Of a stretch of DNA of 64,000 nt, positions 1 through 6,971 are shown one piece after another. The notes under the pieces are model-generated. The model was not told the origin of the DNA. It did no database searches and was given only the letters and a program-made list of their open reading frames with translations. A program made the position numbers and the translations under genes. The DNA comes from Cohnella zeiphila (GTDB lineage: Bacteria; Bacillota; Bacilli; Paenibacillales; Paenibacillaceae), in NCBI RefSeq assembly GCF_014212055.1, contig NZ_JACJVO010000021.1:1-64000 (forward strand), given 5' to 3'. Positions within the stretch are counted from its first letter, which is position 1. Each line of letters begins with the position of its first letter.

Positions 1-492
1 CGATGCGCCGATGAGCACCGACTGCTCCTGCGGCTGCCACTCCAACGTCGGCGTAGCGCGATGTATGATGGCGGCATCCTGGATGCGGACCCATCCTTCG
101 AGCAGCTCGCCGGCCTCGGCGTGACTCATGGCATGACGCAGCTTGTGGCAGATGCTCCAAGCCGTCTTATAGGTAACGCCAATCTCCTCCGACAGTTGCA
201 GGGCGTTGACGCCGCCGGGGCGGCTGTGAAGATAGATGGCTTGAAACCACAGACGCAACGGCGTGCGGGTGCCCTGAAATACCGTGCCGGCAATCAGCGA
301 AGTTTGCTTTCGGCAGCGGGAGCATTCGTAAAGCGGCAAAGACCGGGTCGAGATGAGGGAATAGGAAGAGCGGCCGCAGCGAGGGCACCGGAAGCCGTCC
401 GGCCACCTGGCGTCGAACAAAACGCGAATGCAAGCTTCTTCGTCCTGCAGAAGCCGTTGCACCTGATCGAAAGAGAGCGAACCGTCGAACAT
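1..492 (-). CDS. IS1595-type transposase, N-terminal part (runs off left edge)
   Basis: The reading frame stays open for 164 codons to the left edge. Near residue 34 it has a zinc ribbon, CPRCG followed about 20 residues later by CSRC, as in the N-terminal domain of IS1595-family transposases. The text after it (WFQAIYL, ALQLSEEIGVTYKTAW, CHKLRHAM) matches the helix-turn-helix stretch after the ribbon in that family. The DDE catalytic domain would lie outside the window. The second of two close ATG codons (492) is chosen because GAGGTG at 499-504 lies 6 bases upstream. Family assignment is from motifs; whether the element is intact cannot be judged, and no inverted terminal repeat was recognised. 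Confidence 0.8.
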   Translation of the reverse strand, partial: MFDGSLSFDQVQRLLQDEEACIRVLFDARWPDGFRCPRCGRSSYSLISTRSLPLYECSRCRKQTSLIAGTVFQGTRTPLRLWFQAIYLHSRPGGVNALQLSEEIGVTYKTAWSICHKLRHAMSHAEAGELLEGWVRIQDAAIIHRATPTLEWQPQEQSVLIGAS

Positions 493-978
493 CCCCATCA
501 CCTCGAGCGTATTATTTTTCTACGACCATTATACCGAACATAAGTTCTCAAATCAATAAAAAATATCCAACTAGTTCCTGATTGAAGGGGATAACCTTAG
601 CCCAAGCCAGGCGTGGCGTTCCGGGGGCGAGATTTTTCTTCAAAAGGCGCCGATTATCGCGAGAGCGGGCATATGAGGAAAGCCGGACCTGTTCCTGAGG
701 GACGGGGATTTCGAAGCAAAGGGGAATGGGAAGTGAACGGGAACGCCGGACCTGAGGGAAGGAAATTCCGACGTTAAGGAGTAAAAAGAGACGATCGAGG
801 GCGAACGGCCTGAGCGAAAGGGATGCCGCCGATTAAATGTCGGATTGGGAAGCGATGCTCCTTCCAAGCGAGACGACTTGCGGCCTGTGGCAAGCGCCGT
901 CCCGCGGCATATGCTGTAGAGACCGGGCTGGCGCGCAAAAGAAGCGCCGTATTTTCTGATGAATGGGGGGCCGCCTGC
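493..978. other. Intergenic region with a degenerate direct repeat
   Basis: No convincing gene is seen between the transposase start and the first small spore-surface-type gene. The stretch holds a degenerate direct repeat: GCCGGACCTG followed by TGAGGGA and ATTTCGA occurs at about 676-712, and GCCGGACCTGAGGGA followed by AAATTCCGA at about 751-775. Both strands have open frames here, but they continue as shadows into the next gene. A sigma-K-like -10 hexamer context lies at 907-918. Confidence 0.5.
907..918 (+). promoter_or_regulatory. Candidate sporulation promoter -10 (GCATATGCTGTA)
   Basis: GCATATGCTGTA occurs about 60 bases before the first small acidic protein gene, and the identical 12 bases recur at 2327-2338 before the second arginine-rich protein gene. 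CATATGCTG resembles the CATAnnnTA -10 element of sigma-K (one mismatch). No good AC -35 element is seen 16-17 bases upstream of this copy, so support rests on the recurrence. Confidence 0.3.
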
Positions 979-1266
979 GTGCAGGAATTGATGACGGAGA
1001 TTGTGGTTCACTTGTCGCATTCGCACCAGCAGATGGCGCGGATTCTGGACGCGAAACGGCATGTCGCCGTAAGAATGGCGCAGTTGATCGAATTGCTCCC
1101 GGATGAGCACCCGCAGCTGAACGGGCTGGAGGGGCTGGTCGACAGTTCGTCCCAGGTGACCAAAAGCGTCATCGCTTACGTGAACAGTCTGGCCGACTTT
1201 CAGGAAGCGATGGCGGACAGCCTGACGCAAATCGTGAAGGCCGTCGGGGATTCGGACGAGGAGTAA
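979..1266 (+). CDS. Small acidic helical protein, first of three related proteins
   Basis: A 95-residue protein of unknown function. The helix-forming core (VVHLSHSHQQMARILD) resembles the cores of the next two genes (ALAKLQWNVAMILEA and AITKSQEALARILES), so the three look like diverged tandem copies. The tail is acidic (GDSDEE). No signal peptide or membrane segment is seen. GTG at 979 is chosen because GGGGGG (965-970) lies 8 bases upstream; ATG at 991 is the alternative. The gene heads a tight group leading to arginine-rich proteins and CgeB-like enzymes, which suggests a spore-surface structural or scaffold role. That role is inference from context. Confidence 0.65.
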   Translation: MQELMTEIVVHLSHSHQQMARILDAKRHVAVRMAQLIELLPDEHPQLNGLEGLVDSSSQVTKSVIAYVNSLADFQEAMADSLTQIVKAVGDSDEE

Positions 1267-1306
1267 TCGCGCTACCGGAGCGGCCGGGGAAGGAGGGACA
1301 ACCTGA

Positions 1307-1645
1307 ATGAATCGCGAGCAGGCGTATCATCTGACATTGGACGCCTTGGCAAAGCTGCAGTGGAACGTGGCGATGATCCTGGAAGCCAAAGCGACCGAAG
1401 CGGAAAAGGTGAGAAATTGGCTGCTCACCCATATGACCAAAGACACGTACACGGTCCATTCCGATCAACTCTCGACGTCGTTGCAATTTCACGAGCACAA
1501 CGTGGATTTGATTGACGGCTTGACGAAGCTGTGCAACGGATTGAACCGGAACATGAAGGCGATTCTCGAACCGGAAGAAGAGGAATCCGGAGGAGGCATG
1601 GCTTCGCTGCTTAACGGTTTCGGGGCGGACGAAGAGGATTCATGA
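1307..1645 (+). CDS. Small acidic helical protein, second paralogue
   Basis: A 112-residue protein without a recognised family. The N-terminal half carries the helix shared with both neighbours (ALAKLQWNVAMILEA). The C-terminus is strongly acidic (EPEEEESGGG, then GADEEDS). No signal peptide, membrane segment or catalytic motif is visible. AAGGAGGGA lies about 9 bases before the ATG. It overlaps the next gene by 4 bases (ATGA), so the two are probably translationally coupled. The acidic tail contrasts with the arginine-rich proteins encoded just downstream, and an electrostatic partnership is conceivable but unproven. Confidence 0.75.
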   Translation: MNREQAYHLTLDALAKLQWNVAMILEAKATEAEKVRNWLLTHMTKDTYTVHSDQLSTSLQFHEHNVDLIDGLTKLCNGLNRNMKAILEPEEEESGGGMASLLNGFGADEEDS

Positions 1646-1956
1646 ACCCGCTGGCCAGAGAATGGGAATTGAAGCTGAACCTGCTTCACGCGATTACGAA
1701 AAGCCAGGAAGCGCTCGCCCGCATTCTGGAGAGCGTGGCGGACGTCACGGAACCGGGCATTCCCGCCGCCGCTGCCATGCGCGATCACGTCAGGGTTCTG
1801 TCGAATTTGCAGTCCGCCCTGTCCCGGGCAGTGACGGGAACCGGCTGGCAGTCGCCGCGAATCGGGGACCCGCTTCCCCCGTGGCTGTCGGATCAGGTAT
1901 GCCGGGCGGACCTCCCGGCCGGAGAGAAAGCGGCGGAGGAGGTGGGAACGTGTTGA
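1642..1956 (+). CDS. Small helical protein, third paralogue
   Basis: A 104-residue protein of unknown function whose first half (LLHAITKSQEALARILES) aligns with the helical core of the two upstream proteins. The second half is proline- and glycine-rich and does not match them. Its start overlaps the previous stop codon (ATGA), and its own end overlaps the start of the arginine-rich protein gene by 7 bases, so this is one translation unit. No export signal or enzyme motif is seen. A spore-surface role is inferred from the neighbours only. Confidence 0.7.
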   Translation: MNPLAREWELKLNLLHAITKSQEALARILESVADVTEPGIPAAAAMRDHVRVLSNLQSALSRAVTGTGWQSPRIGDPLPPWLSDQVCRADLPAGEKAAEEVGTC

Positions 1957-2240
1957 GAACGAGGCGAAGGGCTGGACTGCGCCGGAAAGCGGGACTGCGC
2001 CGGAGAGCGGGACCGGCGGCCGGAGGCAGGTTGCGGCGAAGGATCAGACCGCGCGCCGGAATCAAACCGCGCCCCCGGGAGAGGCCGCGTCCCAGGGGAA
2101 GACGCGGTGCCGGCAGACGGCGCCCGGGCTCCGGGGAAGGAATCAACAGGCTTCAGCAAGCATACAACGAAGGATACAATATCGGCTTCGCCAAAGGCTT
2201 CGAGGACGGGCACCAATTGGCATACGAGCAGGAAATTTGA
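1950..2240 (+). CDS. Arginine-rich protein with C-terminal [aromatic]-x-x-G repeat
   Basis: A 96-residue polycationic protein. Residues 1-65 are about one third arginine, in runs such as RTRRRAGLRRKAG. Residues 72-87 form four tetrads, YNEG-YNIG-FAKG-FEDG. The GTG start at 1950 has a strong site, GGAGGAGGTGGG, at 1933-1944, and overlaps the end of the previous gene. Composition recalls basic coat proteins such as CotG, but no sequence homology to CotG is claimed. The tetrad module recurs in the next small protein and in the N-termini of both CgeB-like enzymes. Inference: a basic structural protein of the spore surface whose C-terminus is an assembly motif. Confidence 0.7.
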   Translation: MLRTRRRAGLRRKAGLRRRAGPAAGGRLRRRIRPRAGIKPRPRERPRPRGRRGAGRRRPGSGEGINRLQQAYNEGYNIGFAKGFEDGHQLAYEQEI

Positions 2241-2309
2241 CTGCCGGGAACGGGACAAACGCACGGCAATTGGGCGCGACGGAGACGGTTAAAATGCAAT
2301 CTGCCGGGG

Positions 2310-2338
2310 ACAGGAGCGGACGGGGCGCATATGCTGTA
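2310..2338 (+). promoter_or_regulatory. Candidate sigma-K promoter for the second arginine-rich protein
   Basis: AC at 2310-2311, a 16-base spacer and CATATGCTG at 2328-2336 fit the sigma-K layout (AC-N16/17-CATAnnnTA) with one mismatch in the -10. Transcription would begin near 2343, just ahead of the ribosome binding site at about 2356-2365. The same GCATATGCTGTA string precedes the first gene of this group (907-918). Confidence 0.4.
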
Positions 2339-2373
2339 TCGGATCGATGGAGCTTGAGGAGGAGAGGCCCGAA

Positions 2374-2673
2374 ATGAAGCGGAAGAAACGTGTCGCGCGT
2401 CCGCTGTTAGGCAAAAAACGCTCGGTCCGCCGGTTGCGCAAACGGACGACCGGCCTGAGAAAAGTCGGCAAAACGCGGAAAGTCGGCAAAACCGGAACGA
2501 ACCGTAGGACGGTCAAGAGAGTCGGCCGCGTCAGGCGCGGGCGCCGGGTTCGCGGAAGAATCCGGACCGGCCCTCCCGGAACCTACGGCCAAGGGTTCGA
2601 AGCCGCGTATCAGCAAGGCTACGATTCGGGCTTCGCCCAAGGGCTGCAGGACGGGAAAAAGCTGACGTTCTGA
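2374..2673 (+). CDS. Arginine/lysine-rich protein with C-terminal [aromatic]-x-x-G repeat
   Basis: A 99-residue basic protein. Residues 1-70 are dense in Arg and Lys with short repeats (KVGKTRKVGKTG, RVGRVRRGRRVRG). Residues 79-94 are YQQG-YDSG-FAQG-LQDG, the same four-fold tetrad pattern as in the protein at 1950-2240. ATG at 2374 is chosen because GGAGGAGAGG lies 8 bases upstream; an in-frame ATG at 2347 has no such site. A strong terminator follows at 2745-2780. No known family was recognised. By composition and position it is probably a structural spore-surface protein. Confidence 0.7.
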   Translation: MKRKKRVARPLLGKKRSVRRLRKRTTGLRKVGKTRKVGKTGTNRRTVKRVGRVRRGRRVRGRIRTGPPGTYGQGFEAAYQQGYDSGFAQGLQDGKKLTF

Positions 2674-2744
2674 CGCTCTGCGCCCGGCCGTCGGCGGCAA
2701 GCGGCCGGATGAATCGCAACCGCTCCATTGGATTGCCTGCATGA

Positions 2745-2780
2745 CAGCCAACCGGCGCAGAGGCCGGTTGGCTGTTTTGT
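2745..2780 (+). terminator. Rho-independent terminator
   Basis: A perfect 11-base-pair stem (CAGCCAACCGG with CCGGTTGGCTG) and an 8-base loop are followed by TTTTGT. It closes the small-protein group and implies that the CgeB-like genes have their own promoter between 2780 and about 2930. Confidence 0.85.
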
Positions 2781-2935
2781 CGAAGGGAGGTCCACGGCCG
2801 AATTCCCGCTTTTTCCGCGCCGAAGGCTTCTGCCTCCGGCCAGAAGCGGACGGGCTATCCGGCAATAATGCGCATTTGCGGACGGGTAAGTATCCATGTC
2901 CATTAGACCAGCAGGGCATATATTGAATCTGGGTG

Positions 2936-4105
2936 ATGTCAATGCGATACAGGAGCCGGAAAATTCGGCAACGAAGCCGCCGACGCTCCGGGAGACGCCA
3001 TCGCGGCCGGAATCCGGTCCGGCAGCGGGCGGCGATCCGGAGCGGCCCCGGATTTCAAACCGGTTGGGCGGAAGGATGGAGGCTGGGGGCCTGCCAAGGG
3101 GTCATCCAGCAAACGCCGGCCCTGTCCGTCGCGCGAAGCCCCTTGCGCATTCTGTACGTTCCGCAAGGGTTCCACGCCATCGACGATGGGGTGATCTCGG
3201 CTCTGGAGTCGTCCTCGGCGCAAGTGATCGTGGCCCCGGCCGCTCAGACGAGGCAACTGGCAGAGCAGCATCGGCCGGATGCCGTGCTGGTCATGAACGG
3301 CTTGCACGTATTTCCGGGGGATCATCCGGAGCAGATCAGAGCCGTTCGCGCAATGGGAATTCCGACAGCGATCTGGTTCGTCGACGACCCGTACGTCACC
3401 GACGAAACGCCCGGCGTTGCCGCAAATTACGACATCGTGTTCACGCATGAAAGGTCGTGTCTTCCTCTTTACCAGCAAGTATGCCCGCAAGTGCATCACT
3501 TGCCGCTGGCCGTCAATCCCCGGGTATTCCAGCCGATGCGGGTGCCGCCCGAATATCAGAGCGATATCTGCTTTATCGGCGTCGCGTTCTGGAATCGGGT
3601 CCGCCTGTTCGACGAGCTGGCGACTTACCTGCAAGACAAGAAGGTGTTCATTGCCGGAAGCCATTGGGACCGGATGACCCGTTACCCGGATCTGGCGCGT
3701 TTCATCCGAAGCGAGTGGATCGAAGTGCCGGAGACGGTCAAGTATTACAACGGCGCGAAGATCGTCATCAATCTTCACCGGACGACGGAAGCGGGTTCCG
3801 ACAACCGGAACAGCCGCAACATCGGAGCGGTGTCGATCAACCCGCGCACGTATGAGATCGCGGCTTGCGGGACGTTGCAGTTGACCGATATGCGCGCCGA
3901 GCTGCCGGAGCACTACGAGATCGGTTCGGAGATTGCGGCGTTCAATTCGGCGGCGGATTTGATGGCGAAGATCGACTTCTATTTGAACAACGAGGCGGAG
4001 AGAGTGAAAGTGGCCGCCAGAAGCTTCCGCAGAACGTTCCAGAACCATACGTTCGACCGGCGGATCGGCCGCTTGCTTGAGGTTCTCGAGAGCAATCGGA
4101 GGTAG
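2936..4105 (+). CDS. CgeB-like glycosyltransferase with basic N-terminus and tetrad repeat
   Basis: A 389-residue protein. The segment from about residue 65 resembles CgeB/GT4-like spore glycosyltransferases: a Rossmann-type opening (LRILYVPQGF), IWFVDDPYVT, DICFIGVAFWNR and the late motif SINPRTYEIAACGTLQL that typifies this family. B. subtilis CgeB acts in the spore crust glycan. Ahead of the enzyme domain lie an arginine-rich leader (residues 4-35) and FQTG-WAEG-WRLG-ACQG (residues 40-55), the tetrad module also found in the two preceding small proteins. No clear ribosome binding site is seen. ATG at 2936 is taken; GTG 2933 and ATG 2942 are alternatives. Sugar and acceptor are unknown. Confidence 0.85.
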   Translation: MSMRYRSRKIRQRSRRRSGRRHRGRNPVRQRAAIRSGPGFQTGWAEGWRLGACQGVIQQTPALSVARSPLRILYVPQGFHAIDDGVISALESSSAQVIVAPAAQTRQLAEQHRPDAVLVMNGLHVFPGDHPEQIRAVRAMGIPTAIWFVDDPYVTDETPGVAANYDIVFTHERSCLPLYQQVCPQVHHLPLAVNPRVFQPMRVPPEYQSDICFIGVAFWNRVRLFDELATYLQDKKVFIAGSHWDRMTRYPDLARFIRSEWIEVPETVKYYNGAKIVINLHRTTEAGSDNRNSRNIGAVSINPRTYEIAACGTLQLTDMRAELPEHYEIGSEIAAFNSAADLMAKIDFYLNNEAERVKVAARSFRRTFQNHTFDRRIGRLLEVLESNRR

Positions 4106-4136
4106 CGACACCATTACATTAAGGAGGTTGGTCGGA

Positions 4137-5270
4137 TTGACAGCGGTCAAAAAAATCAACAGGCCCGGCAGACGGGCTCCCGTGGAAACTCCGTATCAAA
4201 CGGGGCACAAGCATGGACTGGAGTTAGGTAGGAAGCACGGCCATTGGCAAGGATTGTGCGAGGCGGTGATCCAATCCATCCCCTCTCCCGGAGAGCGCCG
4301 TCCGATCCATGTCATGTTCGTCAGGACGGGCAAAGGATACCCTTACACCCCCCTGGACGATGGAATCGCCGCCACGCTCGGCGAAATGGTGGAGAGGGTG
4401 ACCGTCGTCGGGCCGTACGACGATGTCGTTGGGCTGGCGGCAGTGGAACGGCCCGATCTGGTGCTCTCTCTGGACGGAATGGAGTTCGGCACCGATCAGG
4501 TACAGCAGATTCGCAGCCTCGGCATCCGGACCTCGATCTGGTTTACCGACGATCCCTACTATACCGACGTTACCTCCACCATCGCGCCGCTTTACGAGAA
4601 CGTGTTTACGCTGGAGCGCAACTGCGTTCCGTTCTATCAGAATCTTGGATGCGCCCGCGTGCACAACGTGTCGCTCGGCGTATATCCCGGTGCCTACCGT
4701 CCGCGTAATCCGCGCCGCGAGATAAGGGGCGACGTCTGCTTTATCGGATCGGCCTACTGGAATCGCGTCGGCGTGTTCCATTCGGCCCTGCCGCTGCTGG
4801 AAGGCCGCAAATTCCGGATTTCCGGCCTGTGGTGGGACCGCCTTCCGGATTTCGCCAGATGGCAGGACCGGATCGAGGTCGGCCGTTGGATGGAGCCGCT
4901 CGAAACGTCGGAGCAGTATAACGCGCACAGCATCTCGGTCAATATTCATCGTTCCCATGACGACGAAACGTTCAACCAGAATATGGCGAACATCACCGCC
5001 GCCTCTCCGAATCCCCGGACTTTCGAAATATCCGCCTGCGGCACGCTGCAAATCGTCGACGAGCGCGAGGACATCGCGCAGTATTACACGCCGGGCCGCG
5101 AGATTGTCACGTTCAGCTCGCCCGAGGACCTGGCCGCCAAAGTAAACTACTACCTCGAGAATGAGGAAGAAAGGCAAGCGATCGCCCTGCGCGCGTTGCA
5201 TCGTACCATGAGAGACCATACGTTCGCTTCCCGTCTGCATCAAATTCTGGATCTGTCTTTCGCGCCCTGA
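4137..5270 (+). CDS. CgeB-like glycosyltransferase, second copy
   Basis: A 377-residue paralogue of the preceding enzyme with the same landmarks: IWFTDDPYYTD, DVCFIGSAYWNR and SPNPRTFEISACGTLQI. The N-terminus is shorter but of the same design: a basic lead (VKKINRPGRR), then five tetrads YQTG-HKHG-LELG-RKHG-HWQG at residues 20-39. The start is a TTG at 4137, 9 bases after AAGGAGG (4121-4127); the frame is open upstream, but that start has no site. Thirty-one bases separate it from the first copy, so they are probably co-transcribed. Role: inferred glycosylation of spore-surface material. Confidence 0.85.
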   Translation: MTAVKKINRPGRRAPVETPYQTGHKHGLELGRKHGHWQGLCEAVIQSIPSPGERRPIHVMFVRTGKGYPYTPLDDGIAATLGEMVERVTVVGPYDDVVGLAAVERPDLVLSLDGMEFGTDQVQQIRSLGIRTSIWFTDDPYYTDVTSTIAPLYENVFTLERNCVPFYQNLGCARVHNVSLGVYPGAYRPRNPRREIRGDVCFIGSAYWNRVGVFHSALPLLEGRKFRISGLWWDRLPDFARWQDRIEVGRWMEPLETSEQYNAHSISVNIHRSHDDETFNQNMANITAASPNPRTFEISACGTLQIVDEREDIAQYYTPGREIVTFSSPEDLAAKVNYYLENEEERQAIALRALHRTMRDHTFASRLHQILDLSFAP

Positions 5271-5330
5271 CCGGCCGCTTCCATCGAAGACGAAGATAGC
5301 TTCGGAAAAGGGAAGGAGGCGAATCGCACC

Positions 5331-5360
5331 GTGCGGATGACCGGTCAACTTCCGAAATGA
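5331..5360 (+). other. Nine-codon leader reading frame coupled to the GT4 gene
   Basis: GGAAGGAGG (5311-5319) is followed, 11 bases later, by GTG at 5331 and a nine-codon frame (MRMTGQLPK). Its TGA overlaps the ATG of the glycosyltransferase gene (ATGA at 5357-5360). The glycosyltransferase has no other ribosome binding site, so the leader may deliver ribosomes to it by termination-reinitiation. This is inferred from layout only. Confidence 0.4.
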
Positions 5361-6967
5361 CGGGCGCAAAGCCCAAGCTGCTGCTGTTCTCCCACATCTG
5401 CAGCCCGATTTACGTGACGGGGGCGGAGAAGCTTCTGCTCTCGTTCGCCAAGGAGCTGAACCGCAGCTTCGATTGCGTTCTGGTCGTGCCCCGTGAAGGA
5501 GCCATCGCGCAAGCGGCTCGCCAGTTCGGCATTCCGGTCGAGACGCTTGACCTTCCGCTCTGTATCGCGTTGTACGTGGCGCTTCCCCATCTGGAGAACG
5601 AGCTGAACGATTTGATTCAGAGCCATGCTTGGGCGCCGCTTGTCGAGCTGCTCATGAGGCATCGTCCAGCCTACGTATGGGCGAACACATGCGTTCATCC
5701 GCTGCCGGCCATCGCCGCCGGGGCTCTCGGCATTCCCGTCATCTGGGCGCTCATGGAGACGATCAACCCGAACTCCCATCGCGCCCATGCGGCCGGGGTG
5801 ATCGAAACGAACAGCGACCGGATCGTCGGCATCTCGCGGACGGTGCTGGAGCCGCTTCAGGGAGTCGCGACCCCCGGGAAGATGCTCGTGCTGCCTCCGT
5901 TCATCAACCGCGACGAGCTTCTCCCCGATACTTGGGAAGCGCATCGGCAGCGGCACCGCCGCAGTCACGGCTGGGGAGAGCACCACCGCGTGGCCGGATA
6001 CATCGCATCTACCATTTACCCGAACAAGGGCTTGAAGGAGTTCGTGGAAGCCGTTCTGCCGATCGCGGCGGCGGACTCCCGCGTTCGCCTGCTAATCGTC
6101 GGCAACTCGTCGGACGACGAATATACCGCTTCCTGCCGGCAGCTGATCCGCAAGGCCGGGCTGGAAGACCGGGCGGCTTGGGTCCGTTTCGCCGAACGGA
6201 TCGAAGCCGTCTATCCGGCGATGGATGTCGTCATCGTGCCGAGCTTGCTGAAGGAAGGCTTCGGGATGGCCGCGCTGGAAGGGATGACCTTCGGCAAGCC
6301 GGTCATCTCCTTCGCTTCCGGCGGCCTCTCGGAGATACACGAAGCGACGGGCAGCACGGAATACTTGGTCGCCCCGGGCGACGTGCCGGGCCTGAGGCGA
6401 CTGGCCCAGGCACTGCTGTCCGATGACGGGCTGCGCGCCGAGACGGGTCGGCGCAACGAGATGGCGGCCCGGCTGAGCTTCGGCATCGATGCGTTCCGCG
6501 GCCGGCTGGACGCCTTTATCGGCCAGCTTCCGCCCCCCTCCGACGGGCAGCTCTTTTCTTCAGGGCTGGTACGGGGAAGCGATCCTTCCGTCTACTGGAT
6601 CGAACAGGCGAAGAAGCGTCCTTTTCCTTCCGACGAGCATCTTAGGCAGCACGGGTTTCGCTTCGAAGACATCATGACGATACCGGACGAGAGGCTGAGG
6701 AAGTTTCCAAACGGCACGCCGATGTTCTTCGTAGGCGAGATGCAGCAGCCCCCGTCCGGGCCGCCGGCCGGAGCGCCGCCGGCGAAAGGCCGAAGCACCC
6801 GCCGGCGGCGCCGAGCCAGTCGCTCGGAAAGGACAAGAGCCCGTTTGTCCAGAGGCCGGAAGAAAGCCCGCACCCGGAGCCGCGCGAAGCCGCGGGCCCG
6901 GCCGGGCAGGCGGATGCGCAGGGCAGGCCGGCGCCGGCGGGCAGGCGCCAAACGCTTGAGGAGGTGA
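5357..6967 (+). CDS. GT4 glycosyltransferase with a C-terminal repeat module and arginine-rich tail
   Basis: A 536-residue protein in three parts. Residues 1-390 are a GT-B fold, GT4-type transferase: the acceptor side opens with LLLFSHICSPIYVTGAEK, and the donor side shows YPNKGLKEFVEA, and EGFGMAALEGMTFGKPV with its conserved glutamates. Residues 407-457 (VYWIEQAKKRPF to NGTPM) match a module found three times in the glycosyltransferase at 17006-18394. Residues 476-536 are a polycationic tail (RRRRRASR, RRMRRAGRRRRAG). Ahead lies a nine-codon leader frame. The tail resembles in composition the basic parts of the arginine-rich proteins, which suggests anchoring to the same matrix. Substrate unknown. 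Confidence 0.85.
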   Translation: MTGAKPKLLLFSHICSPIYVTGAEKLLLSFAKELNRSFDCVLVVPREGAIAQAARQFGIPVETLDLPLCIALYVALPHLENELNDLIQSHAWAPLVELLMRHRPAYVWANTCVHPLPAIAAGALGIPVIWALMETINPNSHRAHAAGVIETNSDRIVGISRTVLEPLQGVATPGKMLVLPPFINRDELLPDTWEAHRQRHRRSHGWGEHHRVAGYIASTIYPNKGLKEFVEAVLPIAAADSRVRLLIVGNSSDDEYTASCRQLIRKAGLEDRAAWVRFAERIEAVYPAMDVVIVPSLLKEGFGMAALEGMTFGKPVISFASGGLSEIHEATGSTEYLVAPGDVPGLRRLAQALLSDDGLRAETGRRNEMAARLSFGIDAFRGRLDAFIGQLPPPSDGQLFSSGLVRGSDPSVYWIEQAKKRPFPSDEHLRQHGFRFEDIMTIPDERLRKFPNGTPMFFVGEMQQPPSGPPAGAPPAKGRSTRRRRRASRSERTRARLSRGRKKARTRSRAKPRARPGRRMRRAGRRRRAGAKRLRR

Positions 6968-6971
6968 GGAC

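Noticed and set aside
61..543. + strand frame at the left edge
   Set aside because: Antisense of the transposase, which shows the zinc ribbon and a ribosome binding site.
2917..2925. CATATATTG as a sigma-K promoter of the first CgeB-like gene
   Set aside because: There is no AC at 16-17 bases upstream, and transcription would start at the start codon itself.
2939..4159. - strand frame of 406 codons
   Set aside because: Antisense of the first CgeB-like gene.
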